A stretch of DNA of 64,000 nt, taken from Roseiarcus sp963780825 (GTDB lineage Bacteria > Pseudomonadota > Alphaproteobacteria > Rhizobiales > Beijerinckiaceae). The translations under genes and the position numbers were made by a program. The notes under the pieces were generated by a model. It ran no database searches. It was not told where the DNA came from and saw only the letters and a program-made list of their open reading frames with translations. Every line of letters starts with the position of its first letter. The stretch's first letter is position 1. This document shows, one piece after another, positions 25,407 to 36,136 of the stretch. The stretch spans positions 496,001 to 560,000 of the forward strand of contig CAWADL010000024.1 of NCBI GenBank assembly GCA_963780825.1, written 5' to 3'.

Positions 25407-26162
25407 ATGGATCTTGGCATCGCCGGCCGCTCGGCCATCGTCTGCGCCTCCTCGAAGGGCCTCGGTAAGGGTTGCGCGATGGCGCTGGCTCAGGCCGGCT
25501 GCCGCGTCGTCGTCAACGGCCGCGACGCCGAGCGGGCGAACGCGACCGCCGAGGAAATCCGCGCCGCCACCGGCGCGATCGTCACCGTCGTGGCCGGCGA
25601 CGTCGGCCGCCCCGAGATCCGCGAGGCGCTGCTCGCCGCCTGTCCGGAGCCCGACATTCTCGTCAACAACAACGGCGGGCCGCCGCCCGCGCCGTTCGAG
25701 CAGATCACCCGCGAAAAAATCCTGGCCGGCGTCGAAGCCAACATGCTGACGCCGATCGCGCTGATCCAGGCGGTCGCGCCGGGGATGGCGGGGCGAAAAT
25801 TCGGGCGGATCGTCAACATCACCTCCGCCTCGGTGCGCGCGCCGATCGCCGGTCTCGACGTATCCTCCGGCGCCCGCGCCGGCCTCACCGCCTTTCTCGC
25901 CAGCGCGGCGCGTAAATACGTGCGCGACAATGTGACGATCAATTCGATCCAGCCGGGGATTTTTCTGACAGATCGCGTCCGCCAGACGACGGGCGACGAT
26001 CCGCAAAAGCTCGCGGCCCGCATGGCGACCATCCCCGCCGGCCGGTTCGGAACCCCGGAAGAGTTCGGCGCGCTCTGCGCGTTCCTGGCGAGCGCCCACG
26101 CCGGTTACATCGCAGGCCAGAACATTCTCGCTGACGGCGGCGCGTTTCCCGGCGCGTTCTGA
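25407..26162 (+). CDS. SDR family protein with substituted catalytic residues
   Basis: 251-residue short-chain dehydrogenase fold, annotated in databases as 3-oxoacyl-ACP reductase-like. The nucleotide motif is ASSKGLGKGCAMALAQAG, and NNNGGP takes the place of NNAG. At the catalytic site VSSGARAGLTAF replaces YxxxK by S-S-G-A-R, so the Tyr-Lys pair is lost. This is a known SDR subfamily feature (homologues have LSNGARAGLTG), not a local mutation. The substrate is unknown and it may not be a classical reductase. It stands alone and is followed by a strong hairpin. Confidence 0.82.
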   Translation: MDLGIAGRSAIVCASSKGLGKGCAMALAQAGCRVVVNGRDAERANATAEEIRAATGAIVTVVAGDVGRPEIREALLAACPEPDILVNNNGGPPPAPFEQITREKILAGVEANMLTPIALIQAVAPGMAGRKFGRIVNITSASVRAPIAGLDVSSGARAGLTAFLASAARKYVRDNVTINSIQPGIFLTDRVRQTTGDDPQKLAARMATIPAGRFGTPEEFGALCAFLASAHAGYIAGQNILADGGAFPGAF

Positions 26163-26540
26163 GCGCCCCCCTGGGACTGCGCGGTCTTCCCTGGCGGCCA
26201 AGCCGCCAGGGCGGACGGGACTTCCGCGGTCCCGGGGGCGCACTAACCATTCGTTAACCACAAACGTGGGACGGATCACGCGGCCCTTGTGTCGCGGCCC
26301 GGCTTCACGTCGGAAAACGCGGCGCCTGAGTCGGCCCCGTTTTGTCCATGTTCGGGTCCTAGGCGTCTCGGTTCGCAACGGCGGAAAACTCGTGGGGCGC
26401 GAATCCTGTTGACCAACAAACAAATCGTCCCCACAGCCAGTTGCCTTTTCCCACTGAATCGACTCCGTTTTTGGAGTCAGCCGATTCGTGCCCTTTTCGT
26501 TTCCGGTTTTGCCGGCGGCGCCCAAGTTCGAGGCGCCAGC
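26163..26540. other. Intergenic region with nested inverted repeats
   Basis: The 378-base gap holds no convincing gene. Right after the SDR stop, an outer pair (GCGCCCCC near 26165 and GGGGGCGC near 26235) encloses a perfect hairpin, CCCTGGCGGC-CAA-GCCGCCAGGG, at 26190-26212. It lacks a U tract but could terminate or stabilise the SDR transcript. The rest should carry the promoter of the mlaE-like gene. Confidence 0.55.
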
Positions 26541-27671
26541 ATGAGCCGCCCCCCCTCGGCGCTGGCCGTAATCGAACGCGGCGAGGCCCGCTTGGCCTTC
26601 GCCGGCGCCTGGACGATCGACGCCGGCGCCCGCCTCGAGAGCGAGAGCGCGCAGGCGCTTTCGGCGGTCAGCACCGCGACTGCCGCCGCCTTCGATCTGT
26701 CCGGGCTGGAGGGCCTCGACACCGCGGGCGCCTGGATCATTTCCCGCGCCAAGGCGGAAATCGAGGCCAGCGGTCGCAAAGCAGCGCTCGGCGGCGCGCG
26801 CCCCGAGCACGAGACGCTGCTGCGCGAGGCGGGCTTTCAGCCGGCCGAGCTCAGTGAGCCGCTACACCGCAACGCCGCCTCGCTGCTCGGCGACATGGGC
26901 GAGAGCGTCTATCTCGCCGGCGCAGACCTGATCGGCGCGCTCGATTTTCTTGGCCGTATCGTCGCGCTCGCGTTTAGGGCAGCGCTGCGCCCCCGCCGCT
27001 GGCGGCTGACCTCGGTTGCGTTTCATTTGGAATCGATGGGCCTGCGCGGCGCGCCCTTGATCCTGATGATCAATTTCTTCGTCGGCGCTATCGTCGCGCA
27101 ACAAGGCATCATCCAGCTCGCGCGTTTTGGCGCCAGCGGGCTGACTGTCGACCTCGTCGCCATCCTCACGCTGCGCGAACTCGGCGTGATGCTGACGTCC
27201 ATTATGGTCGCCGGCCGATCCGGATCGGCGATCACGGCGGAAATCGGCGCGATGAACATGCGCGAAGAGCTCGACGCGCTGCGCGTGATGGCGCTCGATC
27301 CGCTCGAAGCGCTTGTGCTGCCGCGGCTGATCGCGCTGGTGCTGGCGCTGCCGCTGCTGACGTTCCTCGGCGATCTCGCCGCGCTGAGCGGAGGCATGTG
27401 CATGACCTGGGCGTTCGCCGGCGTAAACCCGCACGCCTTCTGGGCCGAGCTGCAGTACCCCGTCTCCGTCGAGCGCTTCATCTCCGGCCTGCTCAAGGCG
27501 CCGTTCATGGCGCTGGCGATCGGCATCATCGCCGCGATGGAGGGTTTTGCCGTCCGGGGCTCGGCGGAATCGCTAGGGCGGCGGGTGACCGCCTCAGTGG
27601 TGAAGTCGATCTTCACGGTGATCCTGCTGGATGGCGTTTTCGCCATCTTCTACGGTGCGGTGAGATTTTGA
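26541..27671 (+). CDS. mlaE: MlaE family lipid ABC transporter permease with N-terminal STAS domain
   Basis: 376-residue inner-membrane permease of an MCE-type lipid transporter. The first about 110 residues form a STAS-like domain (FDLSGLEGLDTAGAWIISRAKAEI), which in other bacteria is the separate MlaB. The permease follows with AFHLESMGLRGAPLILMINFFVGAIVAQQG, LTLRELGVMLTSIMVAGRSGSAITAEIG and MREELDALRVMALDP, all standard MlaE segments. The ATG at 26541 is chosen because the upstream open frame to 26289 has no family sequence. It overlaps mlaF (TTGA). Confidence 0.9.
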   Translation: MSRPPSALAVIERGEARLAFAGAWTIDAGARLESESAQALSAVSTATAAAFDLSGLEGLDTAGAWIISRAKAEIEASGRKAALGGARPEHETLLREAGFQPAELSEPLHRNAASLLGDMGESVYLAGADLIGALDFLGRIVALAFRAALRPRRWRLTSVAFHLESMGLRGAPLILMINFFVGAIVAQQGIIQLARFGASGLTVDLVAILTLRELGVMLTSIMVAGRSGSAITAEIGAMNMREELDALRVMALDPLEALVLPRLIALVLALPLLTFLGDLAALSGGMCMTWAFAGVNPHAFWAELQYPVSVERFISGLLKAPFMALAIGIIAAMEGFAVRGSAESLGRRVTASVVKSIFTVILLDGVFAIFYGAVRF

Positions 27672-28450
27672 TCCCGGCGATCCGCGTACGCGGCCTCGAA
27701 GTCGGCTTCGGCGAGCGGCTAGTGATGCGCGGGCTCGACCTCGATCTATGGCGCGGCGAGGTTTTGGGCTTCGTCGGCGCCTCCGGCGCCGGCAAGTCGG
27801 TGCTGACCCGGACGATCCTCGGCTTGCAGCCGAAACGCGCCGGCGTGATCGAGGTCGACGGGCGTGACCTGGATCAGCTGTCATTGGCCGAGCGCAAGCG
27901 CGTAGACCGGGGCTGGGGCGTGCTGTTCCAGCAGGGCGCACTGTTCTCCAGCCTGACGGTTCGGCAGAACGTCGAAGCGCCGATGCGCGAGCATCTCGAT
28001 ATTTCGCCGGGCTTGAGGTCGGAGCTCGCGATGCTGAAGCTACGGCTCGTCGGCCTGTCGCCCGACGCCGCGGACAAGTTGCCTTCAGAGCTCTCCGGCG
28101 GCATGATCAAGCGAGCGGCGCTCGCCCGCGCATTGGCGCTTGACCCCGGCGTGTTGTTCCTCGACGAGCCGACCTCCGGCCTCGATCCGATCTCCGCCGG
28201 CGCGTTCGACGAACTGATTGCGACGTTGCAGGCTACGTTGGGGCTCACCGTGTTCATGGTGACGCACGACCTCGACAGCCTCTACGCGATCTGCGACCGA
28301 GTGGCGGTGCTAGGCGAGGGCAAGGTGATCGCGATCGGGACGATCGCCGAGTTGCTGCAGTCGCAACAGCCTTGGATTCGGGAATATTTCCACGGCCCCC
28401 GCGGCCAGGGTCGCGCCGTGACTCAGGCGCGCCGGGCGCGGGTGTCGTAG
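27668..28450 (+). CDS. mlaF: MlaF family lipid ABC transporter ATP-binding protein
   Basis: ATPase partner of the MlaE-like permease, about 260 residues from a TTG at 27668 that overlaps the permease stop. Walker A is GASGAGKS, the signature is LSGGMIKRAALARA (the M-I/V-K form typical of MlaF), and Walker B is LFLDEPTSGLDP. FQQGALFSSLTVRQNV is also characteristic. The MCE protein (MlaD) that normally follows is absent; a family B repeat and a convergent dehydrogenase gene come next. It may be encoded elsewhere. Confidence 0.9.
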   Translation: MIPAIRVRGLEVGFGERLVMRGLDLDLWRGEVLGFVGASGAGKSVLTRTILGLQPKRAGVIEVDGRDLDQLSLAERKRVDRGWGVLFQQGALFSSLTVRQNVEAPMREHLDISPGLRSELAMLKLRLVGLSPDAADKLPSELSGGMIKRAALARALALDPGVLFLDEPTSGLDPISAGAFDELIATLQATLGLTVFMVTHDLDSLYAICDRVAVLGEGKVIAIGTIAELLQSQQPWIREYFHGPRGQGRAVTQARRARVS

Positions 28451-28460
28451 CCGGATCTCC

Positions 28461-28532
28461 GCGGAGCGTCGGCCTCTAGGCCGACGACCTTCGGGCGCAC
28501 GACACGTCGTCGGCCTGGAGGCCGACGCTCCG
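28461..28532. repeat. Dispersed palindromic element, family B copy 1
   Basis: Left arm 28461-28488 and right arm 28506-28532 are inverted copies. Each carries its own inner palindrome CGTCGGCCT-xx-AGGCCGACG (TCTAGG at left, TGGAGG at right). Copies lie at 30625 and 32861. It sits between two convergent genes, where it could terminate both. Confidence 0.88.
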
Positions 28533-28558
28533 GTTGCGGCGCTAACTAAGCGCGTGCA

Positions 28559-29497
28559 TCACCAATGAAACGGCGCGACCGCGCGTCGCGCTCCAACCAG
28601 GAACGCATCGGCGACCAGCTCAAACGGCCGAGCGTCCATCTCGCTTTCGCCCTTGGCAACCAACTCCGCAAAATGCGCGTAGATGCCTTCGTACTCCTGC
28701 ATCGGCGCCTCGACCGTCGCCTTGCCCTCGACGAACAACCGCGAGCCGCCGTGGGTGAGGCGCAGCTTCGCGCCGTCCTCGGTCTCGACGTCGATGTTCC
28801 AGCTCTGATCGCCCTCTTGCCGCCAGTCGAACTCGGCGGTCAGTGACGCGTCCGCCGTTGCGCCAAGCGAGGCAAATTGGAGCGACGCGGCGATCGGCGT
28901 GTCGCGGTTCTCAGGGAAGCCGAGCGTCGCCGAGCGCACGAAAATCGGCGCCGGCGTAATCTTGGTGAGGATCGAAAGCGCGTTGATGCCGGGATCGAAC
29001 ACACCGAAATTGCCGGCGTCCCAGATCCATTCCTGCCCGGGATGCCAGCGCCGAACGTCCTCTTTCCACTCGATCGCCAGCCGCTTCAGGCGCTTGCCGG
29101 CGAGTCGCGCCTTGGCCTCGTCGACGGCGCGGTTGTATCGGGAATGCCAGGTCGCCAGGATCACGCGGCCAGCCGCATGGGCGGCGTCTTCGAGATCGCG
29201 CATCTCGGCGATCGTCGCGGCGGGGGGCTTTTCGAGCATGACATGCTTGCCGGCGGCCAGCGCCTCGCGGGCGATCGCGTGGCGCACGTGCGGCGGCGTG
29301 CAGATCGCCACCGCGTCGACCGCGGTCTTGGCATATAGCTCGGCGGCCGTGCGAAAGGTAGAAACACCCTTTGCTTCTATGCCACGCTGACTGACGACGC
29401 CGACCAACTCAAAATCTGTGTTGCCGGCGATGACCGGCAAATGCTGGTCCACCGCGATTTTGCCGACGCCGATCACCGCCACCCGAATACTCGACAT
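28559..29497 (-). CDS. Gfo/Idh/MocA sugar 1-dehydrogenase, L-arabinose/D-galactose type
   Basis: 312-residue NAD(P)-dependent oxidoreductase. The N-terminal Rossmann site is VAVIGVGKIAVDQHLPVI, and EKPP near residue 93 carries the catalytic Lys. ATWHSRYN and WKEDVRRWHPGQEWIW, then FGVFDPGINALSI, match the L-arabinose 1-dehydrogenase of Azospirillum and the D-galactose 1-dehydrogenase of Pseudomonas closely, as I recall those proteins. It would oxidise the sugar to its lactone at the start of a non-phosphorylative route. No other genes of that route are adjacent; the lactonase at 47322 could serve but is distant. Exact sugar cannot be fixed from sequence. Confidence 0.82.
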   Translation of the reverse strand: MSSIRVAVIGVGKIAVDQHLPVIAGNTDFELVGVVSQRGIEAKGVSTFRTAAELYAKTAVDAVAICTPPHVRHAIAREALAAGKHVMLEKPPAATIAEMRDLEDAAHAAGRVILATWHSRYNRAVDEAKARLAGKRLKRLAIEWKEDVRRWHPGQEWIWDAGNFGVFDPGINALSILTKITPAPIFVRSATLGFPENRDTPIAASLQFASLGATADASLTAEFDWRQEGDQSWNIDVETEDGAKLRLTHGGSRLFVEGKATVEAPMQEYEGIYAHFAELVAKGESEMDARPFELVADAFLVGARRAVAPFHW

Positions 29498-29519
29498 CCC
29501 TGGATCCTCTAGCGCGGTC

Positions 29520-30429
29520 CTACGCCCGCCTGGTCAAGAGGATATTGTCGTACGGCAGTTCAGACAATTCGTCGAATGAGATCAGCGGCGAGTTTTCCGG
29601 CGTGATGTCATGCAGAGGTCTTCGAAGTCGGTACACGCCGCGCGAACAGGCCAAGCTCACGCAACTCTTTCTGCACGGCGAGCGGCGAAATGCCGGCCTC
29701 GCTCATTTGCTTCTGCGACCATTCCATCACGATCTTGATGTTCGGCGAGCGCTCGATGACGCGATGGGCGCCCTGGAACACCGACAGCTCGTGGCCCTCG
29801 ACGTCGATCTTCATGATGTCGACGGTGAGGTCTTCGGGGATGAGCGCGTCGAGCGGCTCCAGCGGCACGCGAAATTTTCGCTCACCTTCCTCATCGGCGG
29901 CGCCAACGGAGACATGTGCATTCGCCGCACGATCGGCCGGGCTGGCGAGCCAGACCTCGCCCTTTTCGGCGCCGACCGCGACCTTGTGTAAGGCGATGTC
30001 GCACATCGACCAGTTGATGATGCAGCTGCGCTCGATCAGCGCGCAGCACTCTGGGTTGGGCTCGATGGCGATGACCCGCCCGGCGCCGCCCGCGTGGATC
30101 TTGGAGCCGGCCAGCAAGGTGAAATAGCCGACATTGGCGCCGACATCGACGAACACCGTATCCGGTCGGCACGAATTCCAGAACAGCTGCGTGAGCTCGG
30201 GCTCCCATTGCCGGTAGACTACGAGTTGCGGCGTGATGATAAGATCGGTCGAATCGACGATCATCAATATGCTGTGCAAGGTGTGCACCAGCAGCGTACC
30301 GTCCGCGAGGCTTACCGCCCACGGGCCGACCAGACGTCGCGTATCGGCGGCGTGTTGCTCGATCGTCTGCGCGCGCGCCTCCAGTCTGGCCAGTCTATGC
30401 TGTATATCGGCTAGCATCTGCTCTGACAT
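29520..30429 (-). CDS. FkbM family methyltransferase (frameshifted at the C-terminus)
   Basis: SAM-dependent methyltransferase, probably O-methylating a sugar or polyketide hydroxyl. The SAM site is VFVDVGANVGYFTLLAG near residue 95, followed by AIEPNPECC and IMKIDVEGHELSVFQGAHRVI. An N-terminal helical segment (LADIQHRLARLEARAQTIEQ) may form a coiled coil. The open frame ends at 29608, but a +1 shift near 29640 continues with RRPLHDITPENSPLISFDEL and PYDNILLTRR, the normal ending, to a stop at 29522-29520. One extra base explains it. It lies alone, with no glycosyltransferase cluster nearby. Confidence 0.83.
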
Positions 30430-30624
30430 CTGGCGCGATATCCTTGGAAGCAGCTTTGGTCATGGGAACAAGAAAGACGAATACGCCCGCGTGGCGCGCA
30501 AGCGCTCGGACGGTTGCCGCTCACTTGCTATGAGCGATTGTGAATTTGGTGTCAAATAATCGCGGCCGCGGACGAAGCGCCCTCCTGGGACCGCGCGCGT
30601 CTCGGCTTCGCGAGAAAGCGCATC

Positions 30625-30688
30625 AGGAGCGTCGGCGTCTACGCCGACGTCGTGGCCGAGCAACGTCGGCGTGGACGCCGACGCTCCG
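30625..30688. repeat. Dispersed palindromic element, family B copy 2
   Basis: The arms read GGAGCGTCGGCGT-CT-ACGCCGACG and its complement type (CGTCGGCGT-GG-ACGCCGACG), enclosing a short CGTGGCC spacer. The inner word differs from copies 1 and 3 (GCGT/ACGC instead of GCCT/AGGC), and both strands of each stem changed together. It lies in the 265-base gap 30430-30694, in which I see no gene. Confidence 0.85.
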
Positions 30689-30694
30689 AAGCCG

Positions 30695-32081
30695 TCAGTG
30701 CGCCTGCGTTTCAGCCCCGTCGGACTTGCGGGAATCGTCCGGTAAAGCGGCGACGCGGAGCGGCGGGTTGAGCGAGGCCGCGCGGCGCGGCGGCAGCGGC
30801 GCCTCGGAGGGAACAGGTTTTTCCGGCTCAACCACCTGCACCGCCGGCGGCGTGTCGGCGCCAACCTTGAAGAGGTTCTTCATCAGGCTTTTGCCGCCAT
30901 CCGCGACGCTGCCAATCAGGTTCGGCCCCCCGTCGCTCGTCGCGGCGGCTGGCGCCGTCGCGACGCTCGTGGCCTCCGCAGGCGCCGGCGCGGGCGCATG
31001 TTTTGCGGCTTTGCCCTTCGCCGGCGCCGACCGCGCGCGCGTCGGCGCTAGCCACTTCGACCGCCGCCGGGATCGGCTTACCTTTGTTGTCGAGCGCGAT
31101 CTCGCGCGGTCCCGTGGCCAGCGCGTCGGGGCGGCTGACGTCGAACTTGCCCGCGAACTCCGCGTTCTGCCCGCCATCGGCGTAGAGCAGCCGGATCGGC
31201 TTCACGCCCTTGGAGACGAGTTCAGCGACCTGCTGGTCGTCCTTGCTCGCCTTGGCCGCGACTTGGGCTTCCGCGTCTTCGTCGCGGATCAGCTTCGGGC
31301 AGGCGCCGCGCGCCGAATATTCGCCGTCCGCCTTGGCGCCGAACACGTAATGCCGATCGCAAACCAGCACCGGCACTTCGGCCTTGGTCACCTCGAAATG
31401 GTCGGCGCCGTTTTTCAGCTCCTTCCAGAACGCGATGTTCGGATCGAGCCTCTCCTTCGCCAGATTCTCTGTCGTCATGCGGAATGGATAGGACTGGAAC
31501 TGAATGTCGCGCTGCCCGCCGTTGAACGCCTCGCGGGCGATCGCGTAGATCTCGGCGATCTGCGGATCGGTCATCGAGAAGCAGCCGGCTGAAGAACAGA
31601 TGCCGTGCACCATGATGCTGCCGCCGTCGCGGTCCCAGGCGCGGTCGAAGGCGTTAGGATAGCCGACGTTGAACGACAGGTAATAGCTCGAGTTCGGGTT
31701 CATCTGCCCGGGGCCGATCGTATAAAAGCCCTCAGGCACCTGCCGGTCGCCTTCGCGCTTCTTCGGGCCGAGCTGGCCGGACCAGCGGCACATCGGATAA
31801 GTTTTCAGCAGCGCGTACTGGCCGTCCGACTTCTGCTTCCAGATCTCGAACTCGGCTTCTTTTTTATAGGCGCGGAAAATGATCGGCGCCGATTGCGAGG
31901 AGCCCATCGAGTCCATTAGCGCGAGCACTTTTTGCGGGATCGGCTGCAACGATCGGCCGGATCCGTCTGCGGAATAATCTTCCTCGCATCCGGCCAGCAG
32001 AGCCGCCGCCGCGACCGCTAGTCCCGCGCCGAGAAGGCGCTTGCGCCAATTCGTTAGGTTCATTCCAGCATTCCCCGACAA
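30695..32081 (-). CDS. L,D-transpeptidase (YkuD/YafK type) lipoprotein, frameshifted in its C-terminal tail
   Basis: Envelope peptidoglycan enzyme. A lipobox (AAALLAGC) near residue 32 indicates lipid anchoring. The catalytic motif IMVHGICSSAGCFSMTD near residue 155 has the His, the invariant Gly and the nucleophilic Cys of the YkuD fold. KKREGDRQVPEGFYTIGPGQMNPNSSYY matches the YafK/DpaA branch, some of which cut lipoprotein Lpp from peptidoglycan rather than forming crosslinks. Near 31040 the frame shifts; the better continuation is an Ala/Pro/Lys-rich tail (APAKGKAAKHAPAPAPAEA) ending at 30695. One extra G explains the break. The start may be the ATG at 32081 or one six codons later. Confidence 0.86.
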
Positions 32082-32266
32082 GGGGTTTTTTACCGTACGC
32101 GCCGCTTGAAGTCCATCGGCGCGGCGGCTTTGGCCAAGTCTGAATTTCTTTTAGAATGATAGGGTTGCCGATTGGTGAATGACGTTTGGGCGTGTCCTTT
32201 GCGCAACAGGGCGACCAAATCTTGCAACTGCGCTATGCTTCTTGTCGTCGATTCGGGAGGCAGGTC

Positions 32267-32686
32267 ATGCGCAACAGCGCCATCGCCCTGGGGGCGTTGC
32301 TGGCGGCGACGTCCGCAGGCCAGAGCGCCGAACGCTACGATTTTCTCGCCGCGCCGCAGATCAACCTTTCCCTGCTCTATCGGCTGGACAAGCTGACAGG
32401 CGAGGTGATCGCCTGCCAGTTCGCCCACAATCCCGGGAAGGGCGATGTCGGCCCAGGGGCTTACGGGGTCACGTCCTGCTATCGCGGCGGTGACGGGGCG
32501 AGCGGACAGCCGGCGGGGGATTATGGGCTGCTCGCCAGCCGGCATGAGCAGGAGGGCGGGGTTTTTCGGGTCGACTACCGCACGGGGGCGGTCAGCATCT
32601 GCTACCTGTATTTCCAGCGCGAGAAGCAGGGCGACCACGAGACGATCAGCGACCAGTATGTGGTCTGCACGACGCCGTACAAGTGA
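32267..32686 (+). CDS. Hypothetical small secreted protein
   Basis: 139-residue protein starting at the ATG at 32267, which has a GGGAGG site. A signal peptide (IALGALLAATSAGQSA) precedes a mature domain with RYDFLAAPQINLSLLYRLDKLTGEVIAC near its start and GAVSICYLYF near its end. Paired Cys and Tyr/Phe-rich strands suggest a small beta fold. I do not recognise the family. The region at 32082-32266 between it and the divergent L,D-transpeptidase gene must hold both promoters. Confidence 0.68.
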   Translation: MRNSAIALGALLAATSAGQSAERYDFLAAPQINLSLLYRLDKLTGEVIACQFAHNPGKGDVGPGAYGVTSCYRGGDGASGQPAGDYGLLASRHEQEGGVFRVDYRTGAVSICYLYFQREKQGDHETISDQYVVCTTPYK

Positions 32687-32697
32687 GCAGCTGACCC

Positions 32698-32848
32698 CGT
32701 CATTGCGAGCGAAGCGAAGCAATCCAGCCCCGGGGTTGGGGCGGCGCCCCTTCATCACGGGCACACTGGCGGCGCCGGCCGTTCGACGATAACAGACCCG
32801 GAGCCTCGCGGAGAGGGCTGGATTGCTTCGCTTCGCTCGCAATGACGG
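32698..32848. repeat. Dispersed inverted repeat, family C copy 2
   Basis: The ends are CCGTCATTGCGAGCGAAGCG... and its exact complement, ...CGCTTCGCTCGCAATGACGG, with about 85 bases between. This is the best-preserved family C copy in the window. It follows the secreted-protein gene and is directly followed by a family B element. Confidence 0.9.
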
Positions 32849-32860
32849 CCGGGTTGCAGC

Positions 32861-32925
32861 GCGGAGCGTCGGCCTCCAGGCCGACGTTTGTGAGCCCCAA
32901 CGTCGGCCTGGAGGCCGACGCTCCG
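32861..32925. repeat. Dispersed palindromic element, family B copy 3
   Basis: Arms GCGGAGCGTCGGCCT-CC-AGGCCGACG and CGTCGGCCT-GG-AGGCCGACGCTCCG surround a TTTGTGAGCCCCAA spacer. Together with the family C copy just before it, it fills most of the 393-base gap between 32687 and 33079; the remainder shows no gene. Confidence 0.88.
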
Positions 32926-33079
32926 AGGGTGATCGGTTTGAACACGGATTGCTCTATTGCGCAGTCGCCGCAAGCTTGCTTTCACCATGCCGCAACGTAA
33001 TTCCGGCGGGTTCAACCCGTCTTAAGCGCCCCAGTCCAGAACTTCCGCCGACCAGCGTTTTCGTCGGCGGGGCGACGTT

Positions 33080-34309
33080 ATGCAGCAGCAAGCGGTTTTC
33101 GGGCGCAAAGGGGTTCGCGTGGTCGCTGCGCGACCGGCGCCGCCGCGGCCTCTCGACGATGACCCAGACCTGGTCGAAACGCCCAAGACGCCGATCTCCT
33201 ACGCCGACCTCGACGGATCGCAGCGGCTGACGGCGGCCATTCCCATGCTGACCGTCGCGCTGGTCATCGGACTGGCGATCATCTTCCAATTGCAGCTCTA
33301 TTTCGCCTTCGACGTCGGGCCCGGCGGCCTGCTCAGCGCGGACGCGCTCGTCGCCGAAGGCGCGGACGTGCACAATCTGACCATCGGCGCCGGCGAGGTC
33401 TGGCGCGTCCTCCTCGCCCCGTTGCTGCACTCAAGCTATTCGCATCTCGCCGGCAATTGCCTGGCGCTGTTCCTGGTCGGCGTCCTGCTCGAGCCGCTGA
33501 TCGGTCGCGGCTGGTTCATCGGCATATTCGCGCTGAGCGGGATCGGCGGCGAGATCGGGTCGCTGATGGGCATCCCGGCGTGGACGCCGGGCGTCGGGGC
33601 CTCGGGCGCGATCACCGGGCTGCTCGCCGCCGCCTTCGTGATGAGCTTTTCCGCGGAGACGGTCGAGGAAGGCCGGCGCATGCGCCGGCGGGCGCTGTTC
33701 TTCGGCGTACCAGCGCTGGCGCCGCTGATCTGGGGCGCGCATGATCACACCAACTACTACGCCCACCTCGGCGGCGCGATCACCGGCGGCGCGATCGCCT
33801 TCGTCATCGACCAGACCTGGGACCGCGTCGCCTTCCGGCCGGCTTTTCATCGCCAGGCCGCGCTGGCGGCGGCGGGGCTGTTCGCGCTTTGCCTGCCGGC
33901 CACCGCCTTCGCCGCGATGCAATTTCAGGAGCGGCGCGCCAATGCGTCGCATTTCATTCCCATGGCCGCCTATCAACAAAAATTCGAGACGCTGGCGAGG
34001 CGCGCCCCGGAATTCCAGCGGCGCTACCCCGACGACCCGATGACCAAGGTCCTCACCGCCGCCTACGATGTCGACAACGGGCAAATCAGCGCCGGCGAAG
34101 GCGAATTGCGGACGGCGATGCGGATGGCGATTCCCCTGCGTCCCTGGGCGGAAGACCCCATGCACATGATCGCGCAGGGCGTTCTCGCGGTCCTTCTGAA
34201 GCAAGAGGGCCGCCCGAAAGACGCACAGCGGCTAGCCGACCCGCTCTGCGGCCGCTGGGACAACGGCAACGTGGCGGAAATGCTGCAAAAGGCGAAACTC
34301 TGCCGGTAG
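33080..34309 (+). CDS. Rhomboid family intramembrane serine protease
   Basis: 409-residue membrane protease. The catalytic serine is in GVGASGAITGLLAAA near residue 175 and the catalytic histidine in YYAHLGGAITGGA near residue 232; HSSYSHLAGNCLALFLVG is the conserved first-helix motif. A polar N-terminal extension of about 50 residues and a C-terminal soluble tail of about 120 residues (QKFETLARRAPEFQRRYPDD, with repeat-like helices) go beyond the core. Substrates are unknown. It is separated from pyrG by 61 bases on the same strand and could be co-transcribed. Confidence 0.9.
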   Translation: MQQQAVFGRKGVRVVAARPAPPRPLDDDPDLVETPKTPISYADLDGSQRLTAAIPMLTVALVIGLAIIFQLQLYFAFDVGPGGLLSADALVAEGADVHNLTIGAGEVWRVLLAPLLHSSYSHLAGNCLALFLVGVLLEPLIGRGWFIGIFALSGIGGEIGSLMGIPAWTPGVGASGAITGLLAAAFVMSFSAETVEEGRRMRRRALFFGVPALAPLIWGAHDHTNYYAHLGGAITGGAIAFVIDQTWDRVAFRPAFHRQAALAAAGLFALCLPATAFAAMQFQERRANASHFIPMAAYQQKFETLARRAPEFQRRYPDDPMTKVLTAAYDVDNGQISAGEGELRTAMRMAIPLRPWAEDPMHMIAQGVLAVLLKQEGRPKDAQRLADPLCGRWDNGNVAEMLQKAKLCR

Positions 34310-34370
34310 GGCGCCCGAGGCGAAATTTTCGCTTCGCGAATCGAGACCCATCCACTAGAGGAGGGGTCCC

Positions 34371-36004
<1,634 letters not shown>

Positions 36005-36009
36005 TGCGA

Positions 36010-36116
36010 CGCCTGTAGCCGCGGTCGTTGACCGCGGTTTCTCCGTGATCGGCTCTTTCTCAGTAAAGGGCGATCTCGCGACCACCGCGGTCAACGACCG
36101 CGGCTACAAGGCGCCT
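36010..36116. repeat. Dispersed palindromic element, family A copy 4
   Basis: The left end CGCCTGTAGCCGCGGTCG and right complement CGACCGCGGCTACA enclose TTTCTCCGTGATCGGCTC, similar to the spacer of copy 2. The inner hairpin words are GGTC-GTT-GACC and GGTC-AAC-GACC. It lies between pyrG and the convergent GST gene. Confidence 0.9.
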
Positions 36117-36136
36117 ATCGATCGGAGGCTGCGACG

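Noticed and set aside
25398..26810. 470-residue minus-strand ORF opposite an SDR and an mlaE-like gene
   Set aside because: Spans two genes and a hairpin gap, has low-complexity Gly/Arg composition and no recognisable domain.
30430..30694. Possible short gene between the FkbM and L,D-transpeptidase genes
   Set aside because: Only short frames without start-site or family support; the gap is mostly a family B repeat.
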